Below are positions 1 to 11,436 of a DNA stretch of 64,000 nt, piece after piece. The notes beneath the pieces were generated by a model. The model was not told the DNA's origin, made no database searches, and saw only the letters and a list, made by a program, of their open reading frames with translations. This DNA is from Climacium dendroides (Eukaryota; Streptophyta; Bryopsida; Hypnales; Climaciaceae). Where the stretch lies: positions 31,499,213-31,563,212 of the forward strand of contig OX467084.1 in the NCBI GenBank assembly GCA_950106755.1, read 5' to 3'. Position 1 is the first letter of the stretch. Every line of letters begins with the position of its first letter. The position numbers and the translations under genes are program-made.

Positions 1-1050
1 CGTGGCCACTAAGGTAAATGAACCCATGATATGTAAATTGTCCAATACAAACACCTCAAAATGACCGGTACCGTCAATTTGTGATAAGAATTTTTGCAAC
101 AAATGAGATTTGAGTTGATTAGGTTGAATTGGTGGCTACAATCAGTGACATGGATGATGCTAAAGGAGTTATGAGTGATTGCAATAGGAACATCCAACCT
201 TTTTATTGAATTCATCACAAGAAGTAAGTTTTTATTCCTTCATGTCATAGCCAGGATATAAAATATTGTGGCTAAGTTAGGAAATACTCTAATTGCTTTA
301 GGTGATAAGATGACCATCATGGATATGCTTTGGGGTGGTTTAGAAATAGTCTAGAGGTTCTTTTGAGACAATCAAGTAACATAGTTAAAAAATTCATGAC
401 AAATTCATATTTTGACCAAAAAAATTCAACTGCTTTCTCTGTTTTTCACATATGTCTTATATGAAAAAAATTTAAAATTTTTCAATAATGTGAACAAGGC
501 AAACTAGTCATTCTACTTGTTATAGGTTGATTTACCTTACCTTAGTCATGGCAATTATTGAAAAGATCTAAGAAGTCCAATTTCCAATGCACTAAAGTGT
601 TTTTTTTGTGTATTTGACATGGAAGATAAGGTAGGTCTTTTAAGTGTGCATTTAAGACTTGATAATTAATTTGAGGAGGTTAGATTTTTTTTTTTAAATT
701 CAATAAATTTTTCTTGAAAGACAAATGGAATTGGTATCCAATCCAAGTCGTTTCATATTTTTTGAGCTCTATGGAATCAATTATGATTTTTAGAAGATGG
801 TTATTAAAGAACACCCACCTCTTGAAATGTACATGATTTATACATTGCTCATATAAAATATTGGTCCTTCTATATGAGAGGATGCCATTTTAGAATCCAA
901 GTGCTTTATAGACCTCCTACCTTATCCGAATCGAGGTATGTATATTGGTGACTAAAGTTATCCTGTATTGAGTTGGATCCAATGACACATGGTACTTCTA
1001 ATTTGAATAATTATTGCACCTCTTACATATCTTTATAGTTTTAAAATGGT
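1..1050. other. AT-rich intergenic DNA
   Basis: No gene is recognisable here and the open frames are short and stop-rich. About 330-545 resembles 24,240-24,365 and 48,030-48,210 (shared phrases around 'gactcttttgggct', 'aattcatattttgacc' and a right edge 'tttacctta'). About 727-850 resembles 12,055-12,190 (shared 'aagtcgtttcatatttttt'). Both look like dispersed repeat copies. Confidence 0.6.
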
Positions 1051-1681
1051 CATGAATTTTATTATTTAAGCATGATATGGTTGAGATGTTGAAATGGAGT
1101 GCATTGATGCAATGTAACAAGTAGTGATCTTTTATCAAATGGGCTTATTTTAACTCTTTAAAAAAAGTATTATTTACAAAATTTAATCAATCTTTCCTCA
1201 ACAAATGATATAACATACTACCTATGTAAATTTTTTTGGCAAATTGTAGATTCCGAAATTCTAGAAAACTATAAAAAAAATAATGCATTGTGACACAAAA
1301 TTTGATCTAAGGACCTTAAACACTCAAACACCATCAATTGTTCATGACTACCCAAATTTAATAGCCATGAATTTTATTATTTAAGCATGATATGGTTGAG
1401 ATGTTGAAATGGAGTGCATTGATGCAATGTAACAAGTAGTGATCTTTTATCAAATGGGCTTATTTTAACTCTTTAAAAAAAGTATTATTTACAAAATTTA
1501 ATCAATCTTTCCTCAACAAATGATATGACATACTACCTATGTAAATTTTTTTGGCAAATTGTAGATTCCGAAATTCTAGAAAATTATAAAAAAAAATAAT
1601 GCATTGTGACACAAAATTTGATCTAAGGACCTTAAACACTCAAACACCATCAATTGTTCATGACTACCCAAATTTAATAGC
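1051..1681. repeat. Tandem duplication, 315-bp unit, two copies
   Basis: Copy 1 (1051-1365) and copy 2 (1366-1681) each start 'catgaattttattatttaag' and run in the same order to 'cccaaatttaatag'. They differ by only a few bases, including one extra A in an A-run, so the duplication is recent. No reading frame crosses it. Confidence 0.95.
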
Positions 1682-2535
1682 CAACTGACACTCCCATTTT
1701 TCATTTGTATTTGTTGTCTTGTATTTTTGAGAAAAATGGTAGAAAGTAGTTTCATCCTTTCACGGTTTTTCTACTATATTCAAAATAATTTGATAGACGA
1801 TACAAAATGCAATACAATTATTTATAAATTTAAATGCAAGAATAGTCTTAGGATTTTTAAAAATTTATTTAGGCTTTGCAAACAATGATCTTTATTCAAG
1901 TGAAAAGTCTATTTATATCAATGAATGTGGATGAAATAAAAATACTATGAATACATTTATTCATCCAAAATTGTGTACATTCATCCCAAAAGAGTAATAG
2001 CATCTCAAGATTTTGTAGCAATTAGGGAATTTTATTGAGAAAATTTAATATATCAAAGTATATCCCTCAACTAATTTTATATCATATTTAAGCAAAAAAA
2101 ATATTTATAAATGAAAACTTGGTTGTAAGTTCTTGCTCAAATGCAAGCTATATAGATGCTATAATTTACTCATTAGTTTACATACTAGATAAGTGACAAT
2201 GGAGACTCCTAATGAAAAATAATATGCCAAGTGTTGAAAAAGGATAATTACCGAATTGGAAATTACCCTATTAGTATAATAAGTTTGTTCCAAGGGAGGC
2301 TTGTGAATGGGAATTTTATATCAACAAAGAAATGATCTTTGACTTCTAATTCTGATTAAGGATCTATTTCCAATTCAATTGCTCAACACTCCAATTTGGA
2401 AAATAATGACAATCATCACTACAATGACACTTCAAACTCAAACTTAGACTTTTACTCCAAATTTCACCATTCAACATGCACTTCTCATACACACTTATTC
2501 CAACTTGAATTCACTCACACACATTGCAACCAATC
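1682..2535. other. AT-rich intergenic DNA, no gene seen
   Basis: Only short stop-interrupted frames are present, with no recognisable protein, RNA gene or transposon end. Confidence 0.5.
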
Positions 2536-2536
2536 A

Positions 2537-4015
2537 TACTACTAAAATCATAAGTCCCTCTGTAATATCACAAATGCTACCATTAATACTAGGTGCTTGT
2601 GTTTGCTATGCTACGCATTCATTGTATCACATATTAGTAAAATTTTGATATATTTGAATAGAATGCATGATAATGATTTCAATAAGTCTTTAAAATAATT
2701 ATTTTAAATATTTTGTAAAAATATTTTCAATCATGCATACACAGAAATCGTATTTTCATACAATGTGATATTACAGAAATAGAGTAGCAGTTTGCAATCA
2801 CTTTTGTAATATCACTTTTTACAAAGGGTGATATTATAGAAATAATATAGTCGTTGCAATTGAGGTGATATTAAAGAGGATCGATATGGTGATATTATAA
2901 AGGTAGCAATTCCATTGCTTTCTTGGTTTTATACTTCTTTTGCATTTCTATGATTTTGTGCTTTTGTGAGCTTTGAGCTCTTGATTTCAATTTTCTATTG
3001 CTACTACCAAATGATTTGAGAAATTTATTAGATTGAATTTTTATTTGAAGATTTTTTGAAATTCTTGCTCTGCATTCTATCTAATACATAAAAATTCTAA
3101 TGAAATTCTAATGGTGAATGCATAGCATAGCAAGTGTCAATTGTTAGTCTTCATACTACTAAAATCATAACTCCCTCTGTAATATCACAAATGCTACCAT
3201 TAATACTAGGGGCTCGTGCTTACTACACTATGCATTCATTGTATCACATATAAGTAAAATTTTGATATATTTGAATAGAATGCATGAGAATGATTTCAAT
3301 AAGTCTTTAAAATAATTATTTTAAATATTTTGTAAAAATATTTTCAATCATGCATACATAGAAATCGTATTTTCACACAATGTGATATAATAGAAATAGA
3401 GTAGTAATTTGCATTCACTTCTATAATATCACTTTTTACAAAAGGTGATATTATAGAAATAATATAATTGTTGCAATTAAGGTGATATTATAGAGTATCC
3501 ATAGGATGATATTATAGAGGTAGCAAATCCATTACTTCTCTTGGCTTTATACTTCTTGCACTTCTATGATTTTGTGCTTTTGTGAGCTTTGAGCTTTCAT
3601 GATTTCAATTTTCTATTGCTACTACCAAATGATTTTGAGAAATTTATTCAATTGAAGCAATTTTGGATTCCACAACAATTAAGTTGTTCACAAAGTTTTT
3701 GAGATTTATAAGTTTTTCTTTTCAATTCTTCAATTTGGATTGACATTTTTTGTAACAATAGAGTGAAATTTCTAATGCATTCTAATGTATGTGTATCTTT
3801 TATGATATTTACCATTGCGTACGTATCATTCATCATTCAATAAATTTCTATTGTACATTTCAATATATGATTACTTATAAAAAAAATCATACAAAGATTT
3901 TAGTCATTTTTATTTGAAGATTTATTGAAATTTTTGTTCTGCATTCTATCTACTACATAAAAATTCTTATAAAATTCTAATGATGAATGCGTAGAATAGC
4001 AAGCGCCAACCGCTA
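2537..4015. repeat. Direct duplication of about 616 bp, MITE-like content
   Basis: The block beginning 'catactactaaaatcata' at about 2537 recurs at about 3153 and can be followed to 'gcattctatctactacataa' near 3950, where copy 2 carries an extra internal stretch at roughly 3650-3900. Each copy holds the motif TATAATATCAC in alternating orientation. 'ctccctctgtaatatcacaaatgctacc' at about 3172 pairs loosely with 'tgatattatagaggtagca' at about 3508, as terminal inverted repeats would. The opening 'CTCCCTCTGTAATATCA' recalls Stowaway-type MITE ends; that link is inference. Confidence 0.75.
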
Positions 4016-7000
4016 GTTAGGCCTAAAATTTTATCATATTAATTTAGATGGTGAGCACATCACCAATTACAAGTTTTTAAGTTTTTAAAATATTTTTCAA
4101 TCATATTTCAATCACCACATTAATTAGTCTTTTACTCAATTTATCATCAAATTTCACAACCACTTAGCATACTCAATCTTCCTACTAGCTTCCATCACTA
4201 ACTTCATAACACCATCTCACCTACACATCCATCATAAAAAAACTAAAAATATGCAGCCAACTTGGGGCTGGGACTCGCATTAGCACTCTCAACAGTGGGT
4301 AAAAGAAAATGAAATGGAAAACCAACCTAATAGGCAACCAAAACCTGACGGTTACCAATTTGGAGAGGATGACAAACTACCCCAAACTATCTAATTGGGA
4401 TTTACACAACTACCTACAAGTCATTGGATTCCAACTTGGAATTAACCACAAAGAAAATTGAATCCTTCACTTTCATCCTACATCCAAAATCGCATGCCTT
4501 CCTACTTGAAATCTCTAGACCACTAATCTTGACCTCCAAATTGGTTAACTATACACTCAAAAACACCAACTTGGAACAAAAATACGAAAAATATATTACC
4601 AATACTATTTTAAAACACACAAAATCACTCGAAGATTCACAAAATTTCTAACCAATTGGACTATCTACACCAAGCCAATACAAGGGATCTATAGATTCTC
4701 ATGTTCTGATTGTGTATATTTGTATAAAAAACATCTAATTTTTTTTGTGAGTTTTTTGGGTCCAAACATAGGTGTTGTATTTTGGACAATATTGATTATG
4801 TGTGTACATACTATATGTGTTATTATGTTATATTCAAATCTTGAAATTGCAACCTTCAAGTAATTAGAGATGTAGAAAATAGGAGTTTTTAAGTGGCAAG
4901 AACTTAGCAAACTAGACATTGAATATATTTGAGGTTTCAAGTACTTAGGTGACTAAATTACTCTAATTTCAATTTTTGAGATGGATAGTGAACATTTTCT
5001 ACCTCAAGTGCATCACTTAATATTGATGTTATAAATATAATGAGTTGCTCTAAAATCAATTATTTGCTTGTTTCATATTAAGGTAAACATACTCAGTGTG
5101 GCCCCTCTTCAAATTGAGTCCCTACTTTAGACTTGTAGGTTCAAATTTTAGACAAATATGGATAGGAGATGTAGTTGGGATACAACCATAGTGGATGAGG
5201 TTACCCACTAAGTTTGTGAGCATTTCAAGCTTGCTTTTGCTGGCGTATGCAATTCAAAGTGGTAGAGTGACAAACAACTTTATCTTGGTCATATTAGGGG
5301 GCATGTATATAAAGTGTCTTTCTAAAGGCTCTCATAGCTTTTCAAATTGGTTGCACGTGTCCCAAAAAATTTAGTTAACAGTTCAATAAATACTTTTATG
5401 GTCTTTGTCTAGCTTTTAGCAATATTTTTGGGTGGCAAATAATTCTTTTTGGGGTGTATACACAATACAATCAACCTCTTTGTATATTCTAGTGCACTAG
5501 ATGGGCAACTTTTGAGAATTTCCAAAAATCATGGATGAAAGTTGAAGATTGATTTTAGAAAAAATGAAATTTTAAGACGTTCATGAATATTTGTCTTGAG
5601 ATATTATTACCAAAAAATCCCAAAAATGGTGATTGTATTTTCAAAAATATATTAGATTCTTTAAGGCATTTTATGTCCTAGTGTAGAAGTGCAACTCAAA
5701 TTTTATGAAAATGAGTTTTATTGGTGGACCTTGAGCTATAAATTTTTTTATCAAGACAACTACAAGATACAACAAAAGTTGGCTACCTAAAGATGAAAAG
5801 AAAGAATTAGTTGAGGTTGAGTTGTACAAAAAGGCATGAAAGGTTATCTTGAACCTCAAAGACCACAATAACAAGCGATTTCTATAAGTTTTGCATGGAT
5901 AGAAGGCTTAATATAATTTTATTAATATTAAGGCTTCAATATTCTTCATATATACTATTATCAATGGCATCTAATTTTTTGAAACTATAAAATCTTGAAA
6001 TGAACAAACAACTATGATCAATTTATAATTATGAAATTTTAAATGTTAAATTTTTTAAAAAGACAAGCCTCAAAATCTATGAATTTGTGGATTTTAAAAT
6101 TCCTAAACTCCTAAATTTTTAGTTCATAAATAATATAGTTGAACATTTAGAATTTAGAATTTTGAAAATTTGATCATTTACCAATTAATAAATTACATCA
6201 CATTTTTTTAATATGTAATGTTTTAAAATTTTATCAAACTTTAAGTTAATTGAAAAGAAATAGATTTTCTATTAAATTTTATTTGTTTGCCAATGTGTTG
6301 ACAATATAAATATCACGGTTGTCATATCGGACGGAATCTCATTGTTCATGGACAGAATCGGACCGATTAGGGTTGACAGGCTGCAAACTTCAGAGGCTTA
6401 TAACTTTTGCAAAAATACTTCAAAGCGGGCAAATGAGATGTTTTTAGGCATCTACAGTATAGATTTTAGGAAATTGGATTGACTTACATAGTTTACACAT
6501 TCAAATTTGTGAAAATAAACAACCTCAAAAAAGATTAGATCTTTTAGACATCTTTTTGTTTATTAAGTAAATTAATATGTCATCATTGTTTATTTCAATT
6601 GTTCATCTTTTTTTTAAAATTTGTGGAATTTTTTTTTCTAAATGTGTTTGAAAAGAAGTAGAAAGTTTGATGATCTCAATGAATTTTTAGATCTAAGATT
6701 AAAATAGGAATTTCTTACAATCAAAGTTTGGAACAAATATTATTAATTTAATACAAAAAGGGTTTTTTCAAATTCAAAAATCTTCAAGGTAGATTAATTT
6801 TAGAAAACCAAAATTTAACTCAGTGGCTAATTTACAGTTGATAGTCATAGGTAGTTAAATCTTTTTATAATGTGCTAATGCTATGCATTTTTTTAATTGG
6901 TTTAAAAACTAGTGTTTTAATAAAGTGAACAATGTGCCCATAGCGCAATAATATTTGAAGAATCATTTGCACTAAAGAGGTAGATTGTACCATGCATTTG

Positions 7001-7672
7001 TCTTTTCTATAAATTAATTTTTCTATACATACTAAAATGGGGGTGTCTTTGTGTGGATGTAATCCAATTATATAAGATTTCAAGTTCCAATTTTTTTTAA
7101 TAAAGGAAAAAGTACACCAACTTTTTTGCATGATTTACCATGGAACATAATTTTCTTAGTCTTTTAGCTTGTTTTGTACATTGTTCTATTTAGGTTATCC
7201 AATCTTCAAATCCAAATTTATTATTCAGTCTATAATTTCAAAACATCCTTTATATCCTTCCAATCAAATAATTAGTAATCACACATTCTAATTTACATGA
7301 ATAGAAAAATAATAATTTTAAAATTTTAAAATTAGAGTGTTGGAGTGACAATGCTCTAAGACGTATTGCTTGTTTGTTCAATTCTAAAAAAAACTTCTAG
7401 GTCATACCAAAACATCAAACTTAATGATCACACAACATAAACTGCTGGTGGGAAATGTCCCATTCATTTACCCAAATGGATTTTTTGCCATAATTATGTT
7501 TTTTAGCGTGATTACACGACTTTGCCCACATAATTGGGCATTACACATTTTTCATCAAATCACATCTATAAATTTGAATGTATCCCTTCCCGAATAAAAA
7601 TCAATGTTATTACTGGAGTACCTAAACTTAGTGTGAGATCACACTCCTGAAGACAGTTTGAAAACCAGTGCG
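4016..7672. other. AT-rich intergenic DNA, no gene seen
   Basis: Both strands give only short low-complexity frames with no recognisable domain. A phrase near 6317 ('cggttgtcatatcgga') resembles the end of the foldback MITE at 7676 and may be a decayed relative. Confidence 0.5.
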
Positions 7673-7675
7673 TTA

Positions 7676-7826
7676 GCATGGTTGTCATACTGGACAAGTT
7701 ACTATTCATTTTATGTCCTATAGGACGAGTTATCATTCATCAAATGTACTTGAGAACATTTGATAAATAGTAACTCATCTAACAGGACAAGAAATGAATA
7801 ATAACTTGTCCAGTATGACAACCATG
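7676..7826. mobile_element. Foldback MITE, nearly full palindrome
   Basis: The first about 35 bases from 'catggttgtcatactggac' are the near-perfect reverse complement of the last about 35 ('gtccagtatgacaaccatg'), so most of the 151 bp can fold into one hairpin. The trinucleotide TTA flanks both sides (7673-7675 and 7827-7829), as expected of a PIF/Harbinger (Tourist-like) target duplication. It has no coding capacity. The superfamily assignment rests on the TTA duplication alone. Confidence 0.8.
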
Positions 7827-8822
7827 TTACGGTCACCTGTGTAGAATATTTTGATTGTCTAATGGACTAGGTAAGCTTAAGCCTAATATGAAAGAACTGA
7901 AGTCAAAAGTATTGCTATGAGAATTATTTTTGCCAAGCCACAAGAGTGGTAAACTTAAGGCCATTCTTTGTTGTAAGCTTACGACAAGGCTCTACTTTCA
8001 CACTACCACTGTACGTAACGGTGCAGTGGTTGGATCCTGTATATTCAATCCTATGTCTACTAACTAGAAAACTATACAACATAACAGAGAAAAACGACAG
8101 GATTTGTTATGAGATACAACCATGCTTTGCGTGTCCAAAACATGGTTAATGAATTACCACCTCTACCTGGAAATTGGGTTCCATTGAGGTTATGCAATAT
8201 GAGAAACTTAGAAAATGAAAAATCATGTTGAATGATGTACCTCTTCACAGTATTCCACAATGTACTCCTCGACCGATCTAGTGAGAGAACTTGTAGGACT
8301 GTTATTTGCTGTACAATGAAATCTGAGCCGCTCCAAGTTAAGTGGCCTGATCTTTTTTTTTGGTCCCAAACTTTCAAACGCAAGACTTTCTTAGCAAACC
8401 CAGTCGGTACTGGAAGTCTAACACCCCTGCTTGAAACAGGGCAAAAACAGCTTTACTCTCGAGGATATATATTCAAGACCCATGAGCACAGGAAAGTTAA
8501 TTGGAAGTGACTGAACTTCCCAGTCTTTAGAATATGTTATAACTTAGTTGTAGTAGTAAAATTCTAAGTTTTTGCTGCACACAGAACACGAAATTAAACA
8601 TGCAGACGTTCTGTACCTGAGTTAGCGCCTCCGACAATGACAACGATCTAGCGTGAAGCAAGTCCACTATATATACTGTGACAGTAGTTTAGCCCAAATC
8701 ATGCTAGCTTACACCATTTGCTAATTTTACATACAATGGTTAAATTAAGCAAATTCACCATCTAATTCACCATCTAACCCTGTTTCTAAACTCATGGTTT
8801 CATGTTTTTTCATGTTTTTCAT

Positions 8823-8838
8823 GGTTTAGGGTTTAGGG
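8823..8838. promoter_or_regulatory. Telo-box type motif
   Basis: 'ggtttagggtttaggg' contains two AAACCCTA-type telo-boxes (reverse strand). In plants such boxes often lie next to the start sites of housekeeping genes. No assigned gene starts here, so its role is unknown. Confidence 0.35.
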
Positions 8839-8956
8839 TAAACCTGAATCGAAGGCCGCACAGACATCTCAAAAACCCACCTGCACGTCGATCTCCTTGC
8901 TCCCTCTTAGCAAAGTCCCGTGCATCCAATTCATTAATTAGTACCCTACTACACTG

Positions 8957-9202
8957 CTAGGGGCTTTGAAACAAAGAGACGGCAATGGCATGGGCAGTAG
9001 ACGCAAGCTTGTTGCGAACCGATTCCAAGTTACAAAGCCCTTGATGAGCGATCGAGAGCTTGGTCGCAATGTGCAGAACTTGACCAGATTCGATCTGCAG
9101 TGGTTCCATGGGATAGTTACCAAAACCTCGACTAATCTTTTCCAATTGATATAACTTATTCCCAGTTTGTAACTGAGCAATACCTCGTTTACAAGAACTA
9201 AC
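8957..9202 (-). CDS. Possible terminal exon of an unknown gene
   Basis: On the minus strand a good acceptor ('ttttttgtgtgcag') precedes an open frame of about 80 codons ending in a stop. Its composition looks protein-like: it is amphipathic, has regularly spaced Leu/Ile and little low complexity, and includes the stretch 'GQVLHIATKLSIAHQGL'. I do not recognise the family. I could not join a convincing upstream exon in phase: the obvious donor just upstream gives the wrong phase. It could be the last exon of a small coiled-coil protein, a decayed gene or chance. Confidence 0.25.
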   Translation of the reverse strand, partial: VSSCKRGIAQLQTGNKLYQLEKISRGFGNYPMEPLQIESGQVLHIATKLSIAHQGLCNLESVRNKLASTAHAIAVSLFQSP

Positions 9203-9448
9203 CTGCACACAAAAAACCTTAACACCAATAACCTGAAATTTCCAGAAGATGCAAAACGCTCTCCTGCCACTGGCTAATATACTTGGTTAAAATAATTTTT
9301 CATATTTATGATCAGTGCAAGTATAGTAGCTTGTGAATCACTCCATTGTTTTTCAAGCTTTCGTTTGAATCAGATTTTACATTTCAATCTAATTTAGCCT
9401 GATTGTCTAGCTCATCCCGAATATAGAGCCACTGTCACTCAAATTTAG

Positions 9449-9512
9449 ATGATTTGCACATGCCTTGGCAGAAGCTTATTGTGCTTCTGCCAAGATTGAA
9501 CACCAAATCATC
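9449..9512. ncRNA. miRNA-precursor-like hairpin (candidate)
   Basis: A perfect 12-bp stem ('cttggcagaagc' at 9464-9475 with 'gcttctgccaag' at 9483-9494) closes a 7-nt loop. It is continued outward by a second 9-bp stem ('gatgatttg' with 'caaatcatc') across an internal loop. The shape would suit a small-RNA precursor or a tiny foldback element. No expression evidence is visible. Confidence 0.3.
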
Positions 9513-11097
9513 AGACACCTTCATCGACCTATGAAATGAAGAATGATTGGTACTAGGAGATGGAATTTGTGGCCATAGACGTTTGAAATCGATCTTTGTT
9601 CAAATTACTAGACAGTCAATCTTCAACTTGTTTGGATTCTTCAGAGGAATCTTGAGCGTAGCCCAAACAAAATGAAGTCCAGCTCACTAAAATCCTGCAA
9701 AATACACCACATTCTAAAACAAGTTAAAGAGTTAAGAACGAGGTGAAGAAACTTCAAGATCTGACTTCCCCTGCATTGGATACAATACTAACTTATCCTA
9801 GACTGATGTGCTTCTTATAATGATTTTATTCATGACTGTGTAACTGACGGAGATTCTTAAGTACAAAGAACTTGGAATTTTTGAATATAATTTGTAATAT
9901 GAGGACTGATGATTTGCTTTGTAAAGAAAGATGCTGGCAGGACGGAAGGGATGAGCGCAAGCCCAAACTTAAATCTCTCTCTGAATGACAGGGAGTTTGA
10001 CGAGCTTGATACGCAAAATGTAAGCTATGTCAGTGTACTACAGTTTGCTACAAGGACAAAGTCTCTTATAGCATTGCTCCTTGTTTTGTATCCAGAATGA
10101 GGAGGTGGCTTCAATCTAAAATAGATAATCAATATTCTTGTTCAGAAGAGTTAATTGTAAAGTCGTATTGAAAAACTCGTTCAATACTTATTCTAGAAAG
10201 CATTTGAATTCTTACACTACTAGCTTGAAAATTTTTAGGAATGACAACAAGGCATGGCGCTTTGCTCTACTTCACTTGAATTTTTTTTGGAGTGTCAACA
10301 AGGCATGTTGCATGCAATCTTAATCACTTCGGTTTCAGTCTCACCTTTGCAAAAAGAGGGCACCAAACGTGAATGCTTGAGGTATTGAAAGAGGCATGCC
10401 CCGACCTGCTCCCGTCTGACCTCCTCCCCTCCGACAGGCTCCCGCTTCCCTCCGAAACCGCATCTGAATCCTTCGAGATCTGGCTCGTATCGCTCCAGAT
10501 TTTGAAGAAATACGAGTTCACATTATGTCTACTGTGCGGGAGACAGTGCCGTGCTACTCGTATCCTGAGTCAAATTGAGGAGAAGACTTTAGCCGATGGT
10601 TACGTTTATGTTCCGGCAGTTGATGATCGAACCTCAAGAGTTTTTGAGTGATCCGGAGAAACCGTGTTGTGTTGGGCCAAAAAACAGAGATTGCAACATA
10701 ATAGACAGAGAGATTAATGGCTGTATGAGAACGGTCGGACTAGCTACTTCCAACTTAGGATTGAAGGAAAGCCCCGAATGCTGCTCGTCACCCATCAAGC
10801 TAGCTGCGAGAACTGGATCTGAATCGAAGCTCCGTGAAAGTTGGACCTGGAAAGCACCAATCTACTACTGCGAGAACTCCAAAGCTTGATTACAGACTGC
10901 GTTTTGTTGGTAACGAGGGGAGCTGCTTCAGTCTTGCGGATCCTCCGTCAAAGCTGGATCTGAAGCTCATGTCACGGTAAGATCGATACATCAAGCTTCT
11001 TTGTGGCCTTCACAGATTATCGTAGTTGGACCTTGCATTGGACACGAAAATTGGACTCACAATGTTCAATTCTATTCACACAATTTTGTATCGACGA

Positions 11098-11433
11098 CAG
11101 TACTACAGAAAGCAGTGATTGCAACTCCGTTGCAACATATTAGCAATGGTTCTGCAGTGGATTGATGTGTAACGGAACTTACTTTGCAATGCTTTTGCAA
11201 TGCATTCAGAAATAATGCATTGCAAAAGCATTGCAAACTTGTAATCAATAAACTGTAAAAGTCTTGGACAAAGAATCCATGCTATTGTATTCCAAAACTG
11301 TTGTAAGTCCAAAAGCATTGCAAATACTGTGAAATACTCTAATAAAAACCATTGCAAACCTATTCAAACCAAAATTGTGGGCATTGCAAAACCATTGTAG
11401 AAACTGTTGCAAACTGTACATTCTGTAGTAGTG
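11098..11433. mobile_element. CACTA-like MITE with 3-bp target duplication
   Basis: The 336-bp element starts 'cagtactacagaa' and ends 'ttctgtagtagtg' (reverse complement CACTACTACAGAA), so the inverted ends differ at one of 13 positions. The trinucleotide CGA flanks both sides (11095-11097 and 11434-11436), the 3-bp duplication expected for CACTA/En-Spm. The interior is built from repeats of 'ttgcaa' and 'gcattgcaa', including a perfect 24-bp hairpin. There is no transposase, so it is non-autonomous. Confidence 0.8.
11183..11237. repeat. Perfect 24-bp hairpin inside the CACTA-like MITE
   Basis: Arms 11183-11206 and 11214-11237 are exact reverse complements and are separated by a 7-nt loop 'cagaaat'. 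The arms themselves repeat 'ttgcaatgc'. Confidence 0.9.
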
Positions 11434-11436
11434 CGA

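Larger units (their letters stand above)
7830..11094. other. GC-richer stretch without a recognised gene
   Basis: Base composition rises clearly here relative to the flanks, as it does around the real genes, and a telo-box lies at 8823. Open frames on both strands are under about 110 residues and match no family I recognise. It may be an unrecognised gene with short exons, a non-coding RNA locus or a decayed gene. Specific items inside (possible exon, hairpin) are listed separately. Confidence 0.4.

Noticed and set aside
10373..10889. Overlapping plus-strand frames of 92 and 97 codons as a gene
   Set aside because: They overlap in different frames, have no recognisable domain, and no splice arrangement makes a better protein.
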